A DNA stretch of 64,000 nucleotides. Origin: Acidovorax sp. sif1233. GTDB lineage: Bacteria; Pseudomonadota; Gammaproteobacteria; Burkholderiales; Burkholderiaceae_C. The stretch is from the NCBI RefSeq assembly GCF_019218755.1, contig NZ_JAHUWZ010000007.1:185688-249687 (forward strand), read 5' to 3'. Both the position numbers and the translations under genes were made by a program. The notes beneath the pieces were generated by a model. It was given only the letters and a program-made list of their open reading frames with translations, had not been told where the DNA came from and did no database searches. This document shows, piece by piece, positions 1-8,300 of the stretch (positions are counted from its first letter, which is position 1; the number at the start of each line of letters is the position of its first letter).

Positions 1-1
1 C

Positions 2-433
2 CTGGCGCGCACCTGGCTGGCGGGCATGCTGCTGGCGGTCGCAGTGTTTGTGTGGGCCGCGTTCGTGGGGGTGGGCGATGTGCTGCCCTTCCTCGCGGTC
101 TGCGCGCTGTCGGGCGTGGCGCTGGGCACCGACCTGGCGCTGCCCGGCGCCCTGCTGGCCGGCGTGATCGCGGCCGAGGGCGACAGCGGCCAGCACGAAG
201 GCGCGTACTTCGGCTGGTGGAACTTCGCCACCAAGCTCAACCTGGCGCTGGCCGCGGGCCTGGCGCTGCCCCTGCTGGGCTGGCTGGGCTACACCCCCGG
301 CACGCGCGGCGACGGCGGCTTGCAGACCCTGGGCATCGCCTATGCGGTGCTGCCCTGCGTGCTCAAGCTGATGGCGGCGGCGGCGCTCTACGCCCTGCTC
401 CTGCGGCGTCCCCGCAGCGCAGCGATTGTTTGA
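2..433 (+). CDS. MFS/GPH-type transporter, C-terminal fragment
   Basis: The frame is open from the left edge to a stop at 431-433, giving the last 143 residues of a membrane carrier; the start lies outside the window. Long hydrophobic segments alternate with short polar loops. A loop containing GQHEGAYFGWWNFATKLNLA near the middle is typical of the GPH/MFS sugar-cation symporter-like group. It is the first visible gene of a rightward series with the DUF3833, SDR and NTF2-like genes. The substrate cannot be told from this fragment. Confidence 0.75.
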   Translation: MARTWLAGMLLAVAVFVWAAFVGVGDVLPFLAVCALSGVALGTDLALPGALLAGVIAAEGDSGQHEGAYFGWWNFATKLNLALAAGLALPLLGWLGYTPGTRGDGGLQTLGIAYAVLPCVLKLMAAAALYALLLRRPRSAAIV

Positions 434-468
434 ATGAACCTGTCCGAACCGACCCCAGGGCCCACCCC

Positions 469-1011
469 ATGATGCAACGACGCCTCCTCCTTTCCGCCGT
501 GGCGGCTGCGCCCGTGGCCCTGTCCGGCTGCGCCAGCCCGGGCATCGAAGGCTATGCCAGCGAGAAGCCCGTGCTGGACCTGGCCCGGTATTTCAACGGC
601 AAGATCGACGCCTGGGGCATCTTCCAGGACCGCAGCGGCCAGATCGTCAAACGCTTCACCGTGGTCATGGATTGCCAGTGGCAGGGCAACGAGGGCGTGC
701 TCGACGAGGCCTTCACCTATTCGGACGGCACCACCCAGCGCCGCATCTGGCGCCTGACCCAGCACGCCGACGGCCGTACCACCGGCACCGCCGACGACGT
801 GGTGGGCACGGCCCACGGGCAGGCGCGGGGCAACGTCTTCCGCTGGAACTACACGCTGGCCCTGCCGGTGGATGGCACGGTCTACCACGTCGACCTGGAC
901 GACTGGATGGTTCTCATCGACGACCGCGTGATGCTCAACCGCGCCACCATGAGCAAGTTTGGCGTGCGCCTGGGCGAGATCACGCTGTCGTTCACCAGGC
1001 GCGCGCCATGA
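469..1011 (+). CDS. DUF3833 family lipoprotein
   Basis: 180 residues. The N-terminus MMQRRLLLSAVAAAPVALSG followed by Cys is a lipoprotein signal with lipobox LSGC, so the mature protein should be membrane-anchored in the envelope. The rest matches the DUF3833 pattern (conserved WGIFQDRSG near residue 50, WxLTQH and WNYTLALPVDG later). Two ATG codons lie in tandem at 469 and 472. The stop overlaps the start of the next gene as ATGA, which indicates translational coupling. Function is unknown; homologues sit in clusters with cyclopropane-fatty-acid-type lipid-modifying genes. Confidence 0.85.
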   Translation: MMQRRLLLSAVAAAPVALSGCASPGIEGYASEKPVLDLARYFNGKIDAWGIFQDRSGQIVKRFTVVMDCQWQGNEGVLDEAFTYSDGTTQRRIWRLTQHADGRTTGTADDVVGTAHGQARGNVFRWNYTLALPVDGTVYHVDLDDWMVLIDDRVMLNRATMSKFGVRLGEITLSFTRRAP

Positions 1012-1790
1012 GCCTGAACCCACCGCTGCGCGACTGGCAGGGCCGCAGGGCCTGGGTGATCGGCGCGTCCAGCGGCATCGGGCGCGCCACGGCGTCGGCC
1101 CTGCATGCGCGCGGTGCGCAGGTCACGGTTTCGGCCCGCAGCGGCGATGCGCTCGATGCCTTTGCCGCCCAGCACCCCGGCAGCCTGGCCCTGCCCCTGG
1201 ACATAGCGCAGCCCGCGCAGGTGCAGGCCGCCGCCGCACGGGTGCTGTCCGGGGGCGTGCCCGAACTGGTGTGCTACTGCGCCGGCACCTACCGCGACAT
1301 GCGCGCCACCGACCTGGATCTGGCCGACATGCTGCGCCACGGGCAGATCAACTACAGCGGCGTGCTGCACGTGCTGGCGGCCGTGCTGCCCGCCATGCTG
1401 GCCGCGGCGCACGCGGGGCGCCCCGGGCATGTGAGCGTGGTCAGCAGCGTGGCGGGGTTCCGGGGGCTGCCCAGGAGCCTGGCCTACGGGCCGACCAAGG
1501 CTGCGCTCATCAACCTGGCCGAGTCGCTGTACCTGGATCTGCACGGCTTGGGGCTTGGCGTGAGCGTGATCAACCCCGGGTTCGTGGCCACGCCGCTCAC
1601 GGCGGGCAACGACTTCACGATGCCCGCGCTGATCTCGCCCGAGGCGGCGGCGGCGGCCATCTTGCAGGGCTGGGAGCGGGGGCATTTCGACATCCACTTC
1701 CCCAAGCGCTTCACGCGGGTGATGAAACTGCTGCGCGTGTTGCCGTATCGGTGGTACTTTCCTGCGGTCCGCAGGTTCACGGGACTCTGA
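1008..1790 (+). CDS. SDR family NAD(P)-dependent oxidoreductase
   Basis: 260 residues of a classical short-chain dehydrogenase/reductase: cofactor motif GASSGIG near residue 19, active-site Ser in VVSSVAG near 145, and Tyr-x-x-x-Lys in YGPTK near 160, followed by the usual INPGFVATPL. It starts inside the stop codon of the DUF3833 gene and ends 5 bases before the NTF2-like gene, so the three are probably one transcript. Substrate unknown; the context suggests lipid or membrane-associated redox chemistry. Confidence 0.9.
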   Translation: MSLNPPLRDWQGRRAWVIGASSGIGRATASALHARGAQVTVSARSGDALDAFAAQHPGSLALPLDIAQPAQVQAAAARVLSGGVPELVCYCAGTYRDMRATDLDLADMLRHGQINYSGVLHVLAAVLPAMLAAAHAGRPGHVSVVSSVAGFRGLPRSLAYGPTKAALINLAESLYLDLHGLGLGVSVINPGFVATPLTAGNDFTMPALISPEAAAAAILQGWERGHFDIHFPKRFTRVMKLLRVLPYRWYFPAVRRFTGL

Positions 1791-1795
1791 GCGCC

Positions 1796-2254
1796 ATGCT
1801 GCAGCCACCTCGCACCACAACCTCCACCGAAGAAGCCGTCACCCGCGTGGTGGCCTTCTTCGAGACCCTGGCCCCGGCCGACGTGGCGGCACTGGGCCGC
1901 CTGTACGCGGCCGATGCGCGCTTCAAGGACCCGTTCAACGAAGTGCGGGGCCTGCCCGCCATCCAGGCCATCTTCGACCACATGTTCGATGCGCTGGAGC
2001 AGCCGCGTTTCGTGGTCACCGGCCGCGTGGTGCAGGGCCCGCAGTGTTTCCTGACCTGGGAGTTCCTGTTCGCCTTCAAGGGCTTTGACAAGGGCGTGAC
2101 GCAGACCGTGCGCGGCGCCTCGCACCTGGTGTTCGATGACCAGGACCTGGTGGCGCTACACCGCGACTACTGGGACGCGGCCGAAGAGCTGTATGAAAAG
2201 CTGCCGGTGCTGGGCGCGCTGATGCGCTGGCTCAAGAAACGCGCCAACAGTTGA
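1796..2254 (+). CDS. NTF2-like (SnoaL-type) protein
   Basis: 152 residues with the cone-shaped NTF2-like fold pattern: an N-terminal helix, then DARFKDPFNEVRGLPAIQAIFDHMF, a hallmark of the nuclear transport factor 2 family. It directly follows the SDR gene with a 5-base gap. No catalytic residues can be assigned. Such proteins can be small hydrolases, isomerases or binding proteins. It ends 22 bases before the end of the converging gene on the other strand. Confidence 0.85.
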   Translation: MLQPPRTTTSTEEAVTRVVAFFETLAPADVAALGRLYAADARFKDPFNEVRGLPAIQAIFDHMFDALEQPRFVVTGRVVQGPQCFLTWEFLFAFKGFDKGVTQTVRGASHLVFDDQDLVALHRDYWDAAEELYEKLPVLGALMRWLKKRANS

Positions 2255-2276
2255 TTGTTGGCCGTTGACGCATTGA

Positions 2277-3182
2277 TCACGCCAGCGTTTTGATGCGCGG
2301 GTGCCCCGGCAGCGGCACCGCGCGCTGCAGCACGCCTTCGGCCAGCCACAGGGCGCTGTTCCATGCCCGCTGCGCCACGTAGGGCAGCGGCAGCTGCTGG
2401 TAATCGTCGTTGAAGACCTCGAAGCTGTAGTCGCCCTGGTAGCCCATGCCGTCGAGCGTGCGCACCAGTTCGGCCAGCGCCTGGCTGTGCACGCCCTCGC
2501 CGGGGAACACGCGGAAGTGCCGTGCCGTGTCGATGCGCTCCTGCACCGTGCGGGTCTCCTGCCACATGAAGTCCGAGAGCTGCACCAGATAGATCTTGGC
2601 GGGGTCCACGTCGGCCAGCGCCGTGAGCGGCGTGCTGGTGGCGAACTGGTGGTACGAGTCGATGGCCAGGCCGAGGTTGGGGCAATCGGCCTGCTCGACC
2701 GCCGCCCACGCCTGGTGCACCTCGTTGATGTGCCGTCCCCACGAGAGCCCTTCAAACGCCACGCGGATGCCGTGCGGCAGCGCCAGCAGGGCCAGCTTGC
2801 GCAGGTCGCGCGCGATGGCATCGGCATCGGCGGTGGCGTGCGATGACGTGGAGCTGCAGGCCAGCAGCACCGGCGCGCCCAGGTCGCGCGCCATCAGGAT
2901 CATCTGCTTGGCGATGTCCACCTTGTAGCTGTGCAGGTGGCCCGACAGGCCCTCGAAGTCGCGCAGCACCTGGAAGCCCGTCACGCGCAGGCCGCTGCTG
3001 CGCACGGCATGCGCGGCCGCCTCGATGCCCTGCGGATGGCCCACGATGTCGCGGGCCGCCAGCATGATCTGGCCGAAACCCGCCGCCTTGACGGCGGCCA
3101 GCTTGGCCTCCAGCGGGCCGGCCAGGCTGATGGTGTCCATGCCGAAGTCGGCGACGTTGCGTTGCATGGTCGAAGTGCGCAT
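2277..3182 (-). CDS. 3-dehydroshikimate dehydratase-like sugar phosphate isomerase/epimerase
   Basis: 301 residues, TIM-barrel (AP endonuclease family 2) protein. Expected role: metal-dependent dehydration of 3-dehydroshikimate to protocatechuate. The four metal ligands typical of this group are visible: Glu in VAFEGLSWG, Asp in LAIDSYHQF, Gln in YLVQLSDF and Glu in SFEVFND. The start at 3182 is preceded by GGAG at 6 bases; the open frame extends to 3245 but that would overlap the previous gene. It is last in an operon with a shikimate dehydrogenase and TRAP transporter, which supports the assignment over hydroxypyruvate isomerase. Confidence 0.8.
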   Translation of the reverse strand: MRTSTMQRNVADFGMDTISLAGPLEAKLAAVKAAGFGQIMLAARDIVGHPQGIEAAAHAVRSSGLRVTGFQVLRDFEGLSGHLHSYKVDIAKQMILMARDLGAPVLLACSSTSSHATADADAIARDLRKLALLALPHGIRVAFEGLSWGRHINEVHQAWAAVEQADCPNLGLAIDSYHQFATSTPLTALADVDPAKIYLVQLSDFMWQETRTVQERIDTARHFRVFPGEGVHSQALAELVRTLDGMGYQGDYSFEVFNDDYQQLPLPYVAQRAWNSALWLAEGVLQRAVPLPGHPRIKTLA

Positions 3183-3201
3183 CGAAGTCTCCGGGCGGTG
3201 G

Positions 3202-4101
3202 TCAGCGGGCGTCGAGAACCAGCTCGAAGCTGGGCGAGCCGGCATCGGCCCGCGTGAGCGCGCCGCGCGTGCCCGTGTGCACCCCCGTGGGGGATTCCAC
3301 GAAGTCCACGCCCCGGGCGCGCAGCGCGTTCACCGTGGCCAGCACGTCCGGTGTGCCGAAGGCCACGCGCTGCAGCAGCTCCTCGGGGTCGGCATCGAGC
3401 GCATCCACGAGCGGCTCGATCAGTTGCCAGTGCAGCGTGCCGCAGGGGCTGGCCAGGATGCGGCCATGCGTGAGCACGCCGAACGACTGGTCGGGCGCCA
3501 GCTCGGCGAAGCCGAACAGTTCGCCGTAGAAATGGATCCAGTCAGGCGCTCTGCCCAGGCCGATGTACTGCACCACGCCGAACAGATGCAGGCCCTGCAG
3601 CGCGGGCGGGCGCGGATTCACGGTGGGGATGGGGATGAAATCCACCTCGTAGATCGAGAATTCCTTCCAGCGGTCCACGAAGTAGATGCGGCTCGCGCCC
3701 ACGCCGTGGATGGCGGGAATGTTCAGCTCCATCACCTGGACCTCGGTGTGCACGGCCCAGGCGCCCAGCTCCAGCACGCGGCGGTAGGCGGCGGCTGCGT
3801 TGCCCACACGGAAGGCGATGGCGGCGAGCACGGGGGTTTCCGCCAGGGCCGACGGCGCGTGCGGCCCGGTGCGCTCTTCGTCCTGGTGCGCGTTCACGAT
3901 GATGTTCATGTCGCCCTGCCGGTACAGCAGGACCTCGCGCGAGCGGTGGCGCGCCACCGGCTGGAAGCCCATGCGCTCCAGCGCCTGCCCCAGGGCCTGC
4001 GGGCGGCTGGTGGCGTATTCGATGAACTCCACCCCCTGCAGTCCCAGGGGGTTGGGCAGGTCTCCGAGCGCCTCGCGGGCGGCCATCATCGGGGTGCTCA
4101 T
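3202..4101 (-). CDS. HPPD-like VOC domain protein (QuiC C-terminal-domain type)
   Basis: 299 residues with two vicinal-oxygen-chelate repeats resembling 4-hydroxyphenylpyruvate dioxygenase. The second repeat has GLHLFGVVQYIGLG then FYGELFGF, giving the first metal His, but the place where HPPD has QHIAL reads LQRVAF, so a metal-ligand His appears replaced by Arg. The C-terminal ligand Glu may be in PSFELVLDA. In some pseudomonads this domain is fused behind the 3-dehydroshikimate dehydratase barrel; here it is a separate gene 19 bases upstream of it. Dioxygenase activity is therefore doubtful, and a structural or accessory role is likely. Confidence 0.75.
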   Translation of the reverse strand: MSTPMMAAREALGDLPNPLGLQGVEFIEYATSRPQALGQALERMGFQPVARHRSREVLLYRQGDMNIIVNAHQDEERTGPHAPSALAETPVLAAIAFRVGNAAAAYRRVLELGAWAVHTEVQVMELNIPAIHGVGASRIYFVDRWKEFSIYEVDFIPIPTVNPRPPALQGLHLFGVVQYIGLGRAPDWIHFYGELFGFAELAPDQSFGVLTHGRILASPCGTLHWQLIEPLVDALDADPEELLQRVAFGTPDVLATVNALRARGVDFVESPTGVHTGTRGALTRADAGSPSFELVLDAR

Positions 4102-4134
4102 GCGTTGGACTCCTTGCGTGTGGTTGCGGTGGTG

Positions 4135-5043
4135 TCAGCGCGGGCTGACGAGCCGGCGAAAGTGGGCGTCCATCCGGTCCGCGTCGGGCGCCACGCCGGT
4201 GAACAGTTCAAAGGCACCCACCGCCTGGCCCACGGCCATGCCGCCCCCGTCCGAGACGCGGCAGCCCAGTGCGCGCGCGGCCTGGACCAGGGCGGTGTCG
4301 AGCGGGAAGTACACGACCTCGGACACCCACAGCGCGGGGCGCAGCAGGCCCGTATCGAGGGGCAGGCCGGGCAGCTTGTCCATGCCCGTGGGCGTGGCGT
4401 GGATCAGCCCGGTGGCCCGCGCCATGGCCGCGTGGATCTCACCGGCCTCGGCCCGGGGGCCATAGAGCGCATTCACGTCGGCGGCCAGTTGCGCGGCCCG
4501 TTCGGGCTGCGCATCGACGATGGTCAGGTGCCGTGCACCCAGGCGCAGCACGGCATGCGCGATGGCGGCGCCCGCACCGCCCGCGCCCAGCAGCACGACG
4601 CGGCCGAGGTCGGCGCCCGGCAGCGCACGGGTGAAGCCCCGGGCCCAGCCTGACCCGTCCGTGTTGTGCCCCACGAGCTTGCCATCGTGGACCACGACCG
4701 TGTTCACGGCCCCCATGGCTTGCGCTTCTTCCGACAGGCTGTCGAGGTAGGGGATCACGGCCTGCTTGCACGGGTAGGTCACGTTGCAGCCGGCATAGCC
4801 CATGATGCGTGCAGCCGACAGCAGCGTGGGCAGCTGGGCGGGAGAAGACGCCGAGCGGTCCAGGTCGATCAGCTGGTAGTGCAGGCGCATGCCGTGGTGC
4901 CGCGCCTCCTCTTCGTGCAGGGCGGGAGACAGCGACTTCTGGATGCCGGCACCGATCAGCCCGATCAGCACCTTGCGGGGGCTTGTGGAAGACATGGCGG
5001 ATGCGGTGGATGACACCGGGGGATCAAGGAGCTGGGTGCTCAT
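4135..5043 (-). CDS. aroE: shikimate/quinate dehydrogenase
   Basis: 302 residues. Substrate-binding motifs of the AroE/YdiB/QuiB family are present: SLSPALHE near residue 38, NVTYPCKQ (catalytic Lys) near 90, GHNTDGSGW near 125, and the dinucleotide motif GAGGAG near 153. Expected reaction: NAD(P)-linked oxidation of shikimate or quinate. Its position between a TRAP importer and a 3-dehydroshikimate dehydratase argues for a catabolic paralogue rather than the biosynthetic aroE. No good ribosome site decides between Met1 and Met17 (4995). Confidence 0.88.
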   Translation of the reverse strand: MSTQLLDPPVSSTASAMSSTSPRKVLIGLIGAGIQKSLSPALHEEEARHHGMRLHYQLIDLDRSASSPAQLPTLLSAARIMGYAGCNVTYPCKQAVIPYLDSLSEEAQAMGAVNTVVVHDGKLVGHNTDGSGWARGFTRALPGADLGRVVLLGAGGAGAAIAHAVLRLGARHLTIVDAQPERAAQLAADVNALYGPRAEAGEIHAAMARATGLIHATPTGMDKLPGLPLDTGLLRPALWVSEVVYFPLDTALVQAARALGCRVSDGGGMAVGQAVGAFELFTGVAPDADRMDAHFRRLVSPR

Positions 5044-5127
5044 GGGCGGGTTGCGTGGAGGACGCGCTGGCGTGTGGGCGTTGGTGCCCGCACCGCAGCG
5101 CGGGGGTGGCTGCTGCGTTGCGATGGC

Positions 5128-6132
5128 CTACTTGCCGCCGCGCAGCTTGGCCAGCGTGGCATAGACCTCTTGCACGGTCTCGGCGCCCACCTTGTCGCTG
5201 TGCTTTTCCACCACGGGCTTGACCTTGGCGCGCAGCTTGTCGACTTCCGCCGGCGAGAACTCGGTGACCTGCATGCCGGCCTTCTTGAGCTCTTCGAGCG
5301 CCACGTCGGCCTGCGAGCGAGAGACGCTGCGCTGGAACGCGGTGGCCTCGGCCATGGCTTCGGTCACGGCCTTCTGGTCGGCGGGGTTCAGGCTGTCCCA
5401 GAACTTCTTGCTCACGATGACCGCCTGCGGGTTGTACATGTGGCGCGTGATGGTCAGGTGCTTTTGCACCTCGGCGAACTTGGACGACAGGATGGTGGAG
5501 AACGGGTTCTCCTGGCCGTCCACGGCCTTTTGCTCCATGGCCGTGTACAGCTCGGGGAACGGCATGGGCACGGCGTTGGCGCCCAGCGCGTTGAACATGT
5601 CGATGTAGATGGGCGACTGGATCACGCGGATCTTGAGGCCCGCGATGTCCTCGGCCTTGGTGATGGGGCGCTTGCTGTTGGTCAGGTTGCGAAAGCCTAG
5701 TTCCCAGTAGCCCAGGCCCACCAGGTTCTTGGCCGCGAGCTTGTCGAGCAGCTTCTTGCCGAAGGGGCCGTCGGTCACGGCATCGGCCTCCTGGGGCGAG
5801 GCGAACAGGAACGGGAAGTCGTAGATGCCGAATTCCTTGGCCTGCGCGGACAGGATGCCGGCGTTGAGCACCGTCATCTCCACGGTGCCGCCTTGCAGCG
5901 CCGAGACGGTCTGCAGGTCGCCGCCCAGCGTGCCGCCGGGAAAAAGCTTGACCGCGATGCGGCCGCTGGTCTTGGCCGCGACGAGGTCGGCGAATTTCTG
6001 CGCGCCCTGGGCCTGCGGGTGCTCCTTCTGGTTCTGGAACGCGAACTTGATGGTGCGTTCCTGGGCATGCGCACCGGGCAGCAGCGAAGCCGCGACGAGG
6101 GCGGTGGCGAGCAGGGTCTTCAAGAGTTTCAT
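5128..6132 (-). CDS. TRAP transporter substrate-binding protein, DctP family
   Basis: 334 residues with a Sec signal peptide (MKLLKTLLATALVAASLLPG, cleavage near AHA-QE). The mature protein has the DctP pattern: LFPGGTLGGDLQ near residue 65, FPFLFASPQEAD near 107, GYWELGFRNLTNSKRPI near 146 and IRVIQSP near 168. It would deliver the ligand in the periplasm to the DctQM membrane pair encoded just upstream. Neighbouring catabolic genes suggest shikimate, quinate or a related alicyclic acid as ligand, by inference. SD GGAGACATCC precedes the ATG. Confidence 0.92.
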   Translation of the reverse strand: MKLLKTLLATALVAASLLPGAHAQERTIKFAFQNQKEHPQAQGAQKFADLVAAKTSGRIAVKLFPGGTLGGDLQTVSALQGGTVEMTVLNAGILSAQAKEFGIYDFPFLFASPQEADAVTDGPFGKKLLDKLAAKNLVGLGYWELGFRNLTNSKRPITKAEDIAGLKIRVIQSPIYIDMFNALGANAVPMPFPELYTAMEQKAVDGQENPFSTILSSKFAEVQKHLTITRHMYNPQAVIVSKKFWDSLNPADQKAVTEAMAEATAFQRSVSRSQADVALEELKKAGMQVTEFSPAEVDKLRAKVKPVVEKHSDKVGAETVQEVYATLAKLRGGK

Positions 6133-6199
6133 GGATGTCTCCTTGGGTTTTGGGCGGGGCAGAAACAGGAAGGAACGGAAGGCGGGAGGGGCACGGGAA

Positions 6200-7480
6200 T
6201 CAGCCGCCGAGCCAGCGCAGGGGCACGGTGACGAGCGAGGGGAACGCGACCAGCAGGAACATCACCACGAACTGCGCCAGCATGAAGGGCATCACGCCGC
6301 GCGTGACCTGGCCCATGGAAATGCGCCCGACGCCCGCCACCACGTTGAGCACGGTGCCCACGGGCGGCGTGATGAGGCCGATGGAGTTGTTGATGATGAA
6401 CAGCACGCCGAAGTAGACGGGGTCGATGCCTGCGGCCTTCACCACCGGCATGAGCACGGGCGTCATGATGAGGATGGTCGGCGTCATGTCCATGGCCGTG
6501 CCGACCACCATGACCAGCACCATGATCGCCACCAGCAGCAGGGTGGGGTTGCCCATGAAGGGTTCGAGCATGCCGATGACCTTGGACGGCAGGTCGGCCA
6601 CGGTGATGAGCCAGGCCGACACCATGGCGGCGGCCACCAGGAACATGATCACGGCGCTGGTTCGCGCGGCCGCCTGGAAGATGCCCACCAGCTGGCGCCA
6701 CGAGAGCTCGCGGTACACCGCCATGGAGACGACGAGCGCATACATCGCGGCCACCACGGCGGCCTCGGTGGGCGTGAAGACACCCATGCGCAGGCCCACC
6801 AGGATGATGATGGGCAGGCCCAGCGCCCAGGCGGCCTCGCGCAGCGCCACCTTCAGTTCGGCGCGGGTGGCGCGCGGTGGAGGCATGACGTTTTCACGGC
6901 GGCCGAGCCACCACCACGTGACCGCGAGCGAGACGGCCAGCAGCAGACCGGGGAAGATGCCCGCGAGGAACAGCTTGCTGATGGACACATTGGCCGCCAC
7001 GCCAAAGATCACGAAGCCGATGGACGGCGGAATGATGGGGCCGATGACGCCCGCCGAGGCGATGAGTCCGGCCGAGCGCTCCTTGCTGTGGCCCGCGACC
7101 ACCATCATGGGCAGCAGCAGCGAGGTCAGCGCGGCCGCGTCCGCCACCGCAGAACCCGACACCGCCGACAGGATCACCGCCGCCATGATGACCACATAGC
7201 CCAGCCCGCCAGGGATGTGGCCGACCAGGGCCAGCGCCAGCTTGACGATGCGCCTGGACAGGCCGCCCACGTTCATGATCTCGCCCGCGAGCATGAAGAA
7301 GGGCACGGCCAGCAGCGGAAAGCTGTCCGCGCCGTTGATGACGTTCTGCGCCAGGATCTGCGCATCGAACAGATCGAGGTGCCACATCAGCGCCACGCCG
7401 CTGAGCAGCAGCGCGTAGGCGATGGGAATGCCGATGGCCATGGCCAGCAGCAGGGAGCCGAGGAAGATCGCGACGGTCAT
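6200..7480 (-). CDS. TRAP transporter large permease, DctM family
   Basis: 426 residues, almost entirely hydrophobic with about 12 membrane segments, the normal length for DctM. Conserved stretches are visible: FPLLAVPFFMLAGEIM near residue 53, SGSAVADAAALTSLLLP near 113, GVIGPIIPPSIGFVIFG near 145 and the C-terminal LITPPVGTVLNV. It forms the ion-coupled translocation unit with DctQ. Gap of 29 bases to DctQ and 67 bases to DctP. Confidence 0.93.
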   Translation of the reverse strand: MTVAIFLGSLLLAMAIGIPIAYALLLSGVALMWHLDLFDAQILAQNVINGADSFPLLAVPFFMLAGEIMNVGGLSRRIVKLALALVGHIPGGLGYVVIMAAVILSAVSGSAVADAAALTSLLLPMMVVAGHSKERSAGLIASAGVIGPIIPPSIGFVIFGVAANVSISKLFLAGIFPGLLLAVSLAVTWWWLGRRENVMPPPRATRAELKVALREAAWALGLPIIILVGLRMGVFTPTEAAVVAAMYALVVSMAVYRELSWRQLVGIFQAAARTSAVIMFLVAAAMVSAWLITVADLPSKVIGMLEPFMGNPTLLLVAIMVLVMVVGTAMDMTPTILIMTPVLMPVVKAAGIDPVYFGVLFIINNSIGLITPPVGTVLNVVAGVGRISMGQVTRGVMPFMLAQFVVMFLLVAFPSLVTVPLRWLGG

Positions 7481-7509
7481 GGGAGGTGTTCCGGGCTGGT
7501 TGTCTGTCG

Positions 7510-8097
7510 TCAGGGCCTGTTCGCGCCCGGGGTGTCGGCGGCCGCTTGCGCGTCCCGCTGGATCTGCTCCAGCGCGGCGGCCTCCTCGCTCTCCTGCACC
7601 ATGATCAGCTCATGGTCGGCCAGGGGGACGAACAGGGTGCGCAGCAGGTCGCGCAGCAGGATGGCGATGGCCGAGGCGCCCATGAGCACGCCGCTGGCGT
7701 AGAAGATGCCCACGGAGGCGCCGGTCACGGGGGCTTCGGTTTCCCAGTTGATGACCGTCTGCGACCAGCTGCCCGTGAGCAGCAGCCACGACACATAGAG
7801 CATGGCCACCTGCGCCACCAGGAGGCAGATCTTCTTGCCCAGCGTGGGCAGGCGCGAGACCAGGGCGTCCACGCCCAGGTGGCCATGTTCGCGCAGCGCC
7901 ACCACGGCGCCCATGAAGGTCAGCCACACGAACAGCCAGCGCGACAGCTCTTCGGAGATGGTGATGCCGGAGTTGAAGGTGTAGCGCAGCACCACATTGC
8001 CAAAAACGAGCACCACCATGATGGCCAGGCACAGGCCCGCCAATGCATCCAGCACGCGGGTGTATCCCCGCAGCACGCGGTCGGCCAGTGCGAACAT
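7510..8097 (-). CDS. TRAP transporter small permease, DctQ family
   Basis: 195 residues with four membrane segments and the family signature EELSRWLFVWLTFMGAVVAL near residue 50, followed by HLGVDALVSRLP. The ATG at 8097 is preceded by GGAG at 5 bases; the open frame continues upstream for 111 codons but without coding character. First gene of the operon; the 203 bases upstream hold the promoter and a palindrome suited to the neighbouring TetR regulator. Confidence 0.92.
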   Translation of the reverse strand: MFALADRVLRGYTRVLDALAGLCLAIMVVLVFGNVVLRYTFNSGITISEELSRWLFVWLTFMGAVVALREHGHLGVDALVSRLPTLGKKICLLVAQVAMLYVSWLLLTGSWSQTVINWETEAPVTGASVGIFYASGVLMGASAIAILLRDLLRTLFVPLADHELIMVQESEEAAALEQIQRDAQAAADTPGANRP

Positions 8098-8139
8098 GGT
8101 GTCTCCAGTCGTTGTGGTTGAAAGGCTGGAAGAATTTTG

Positions 8140-8155
8140 TACGAACTGGTTAGTA
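8140..8155. promoter_or_regulatory. candidate TetR operator upstream of TRAP operon
   Basis: Imperfect palindrome TACGAACTGGTTAGTA: 7-base arms, 2-base centre and one mismatch. It lies 43 bases upstream of the dctQ start, between the tetR stop and the operon. Size and symmetry fit a TetR-family site. The assignment rests on position only. Confidence 0.4.
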
Positions 8156-8300
8156 TTTGATCTAGGTGCAAACCCTGAACGCCGTTTTGCCGTAGCGGCC
8201 GCAGCCGCGTGGGGACGCAATGCTCCCCGGCGCGGTGCTGCATCGCGCTGCGGCGTGTTCAGAGGGAGAGGGCGTGGTGGCGCGCGCCGGCGCCGGTGGT

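Noticed and set aside
5825..7702. 625-codon plus-strand frame across the TRAP genes
   Set aside because: His/Asp/Gly-rich shadow of DctP, DctM and DctQ, with no recognisable domain or start.
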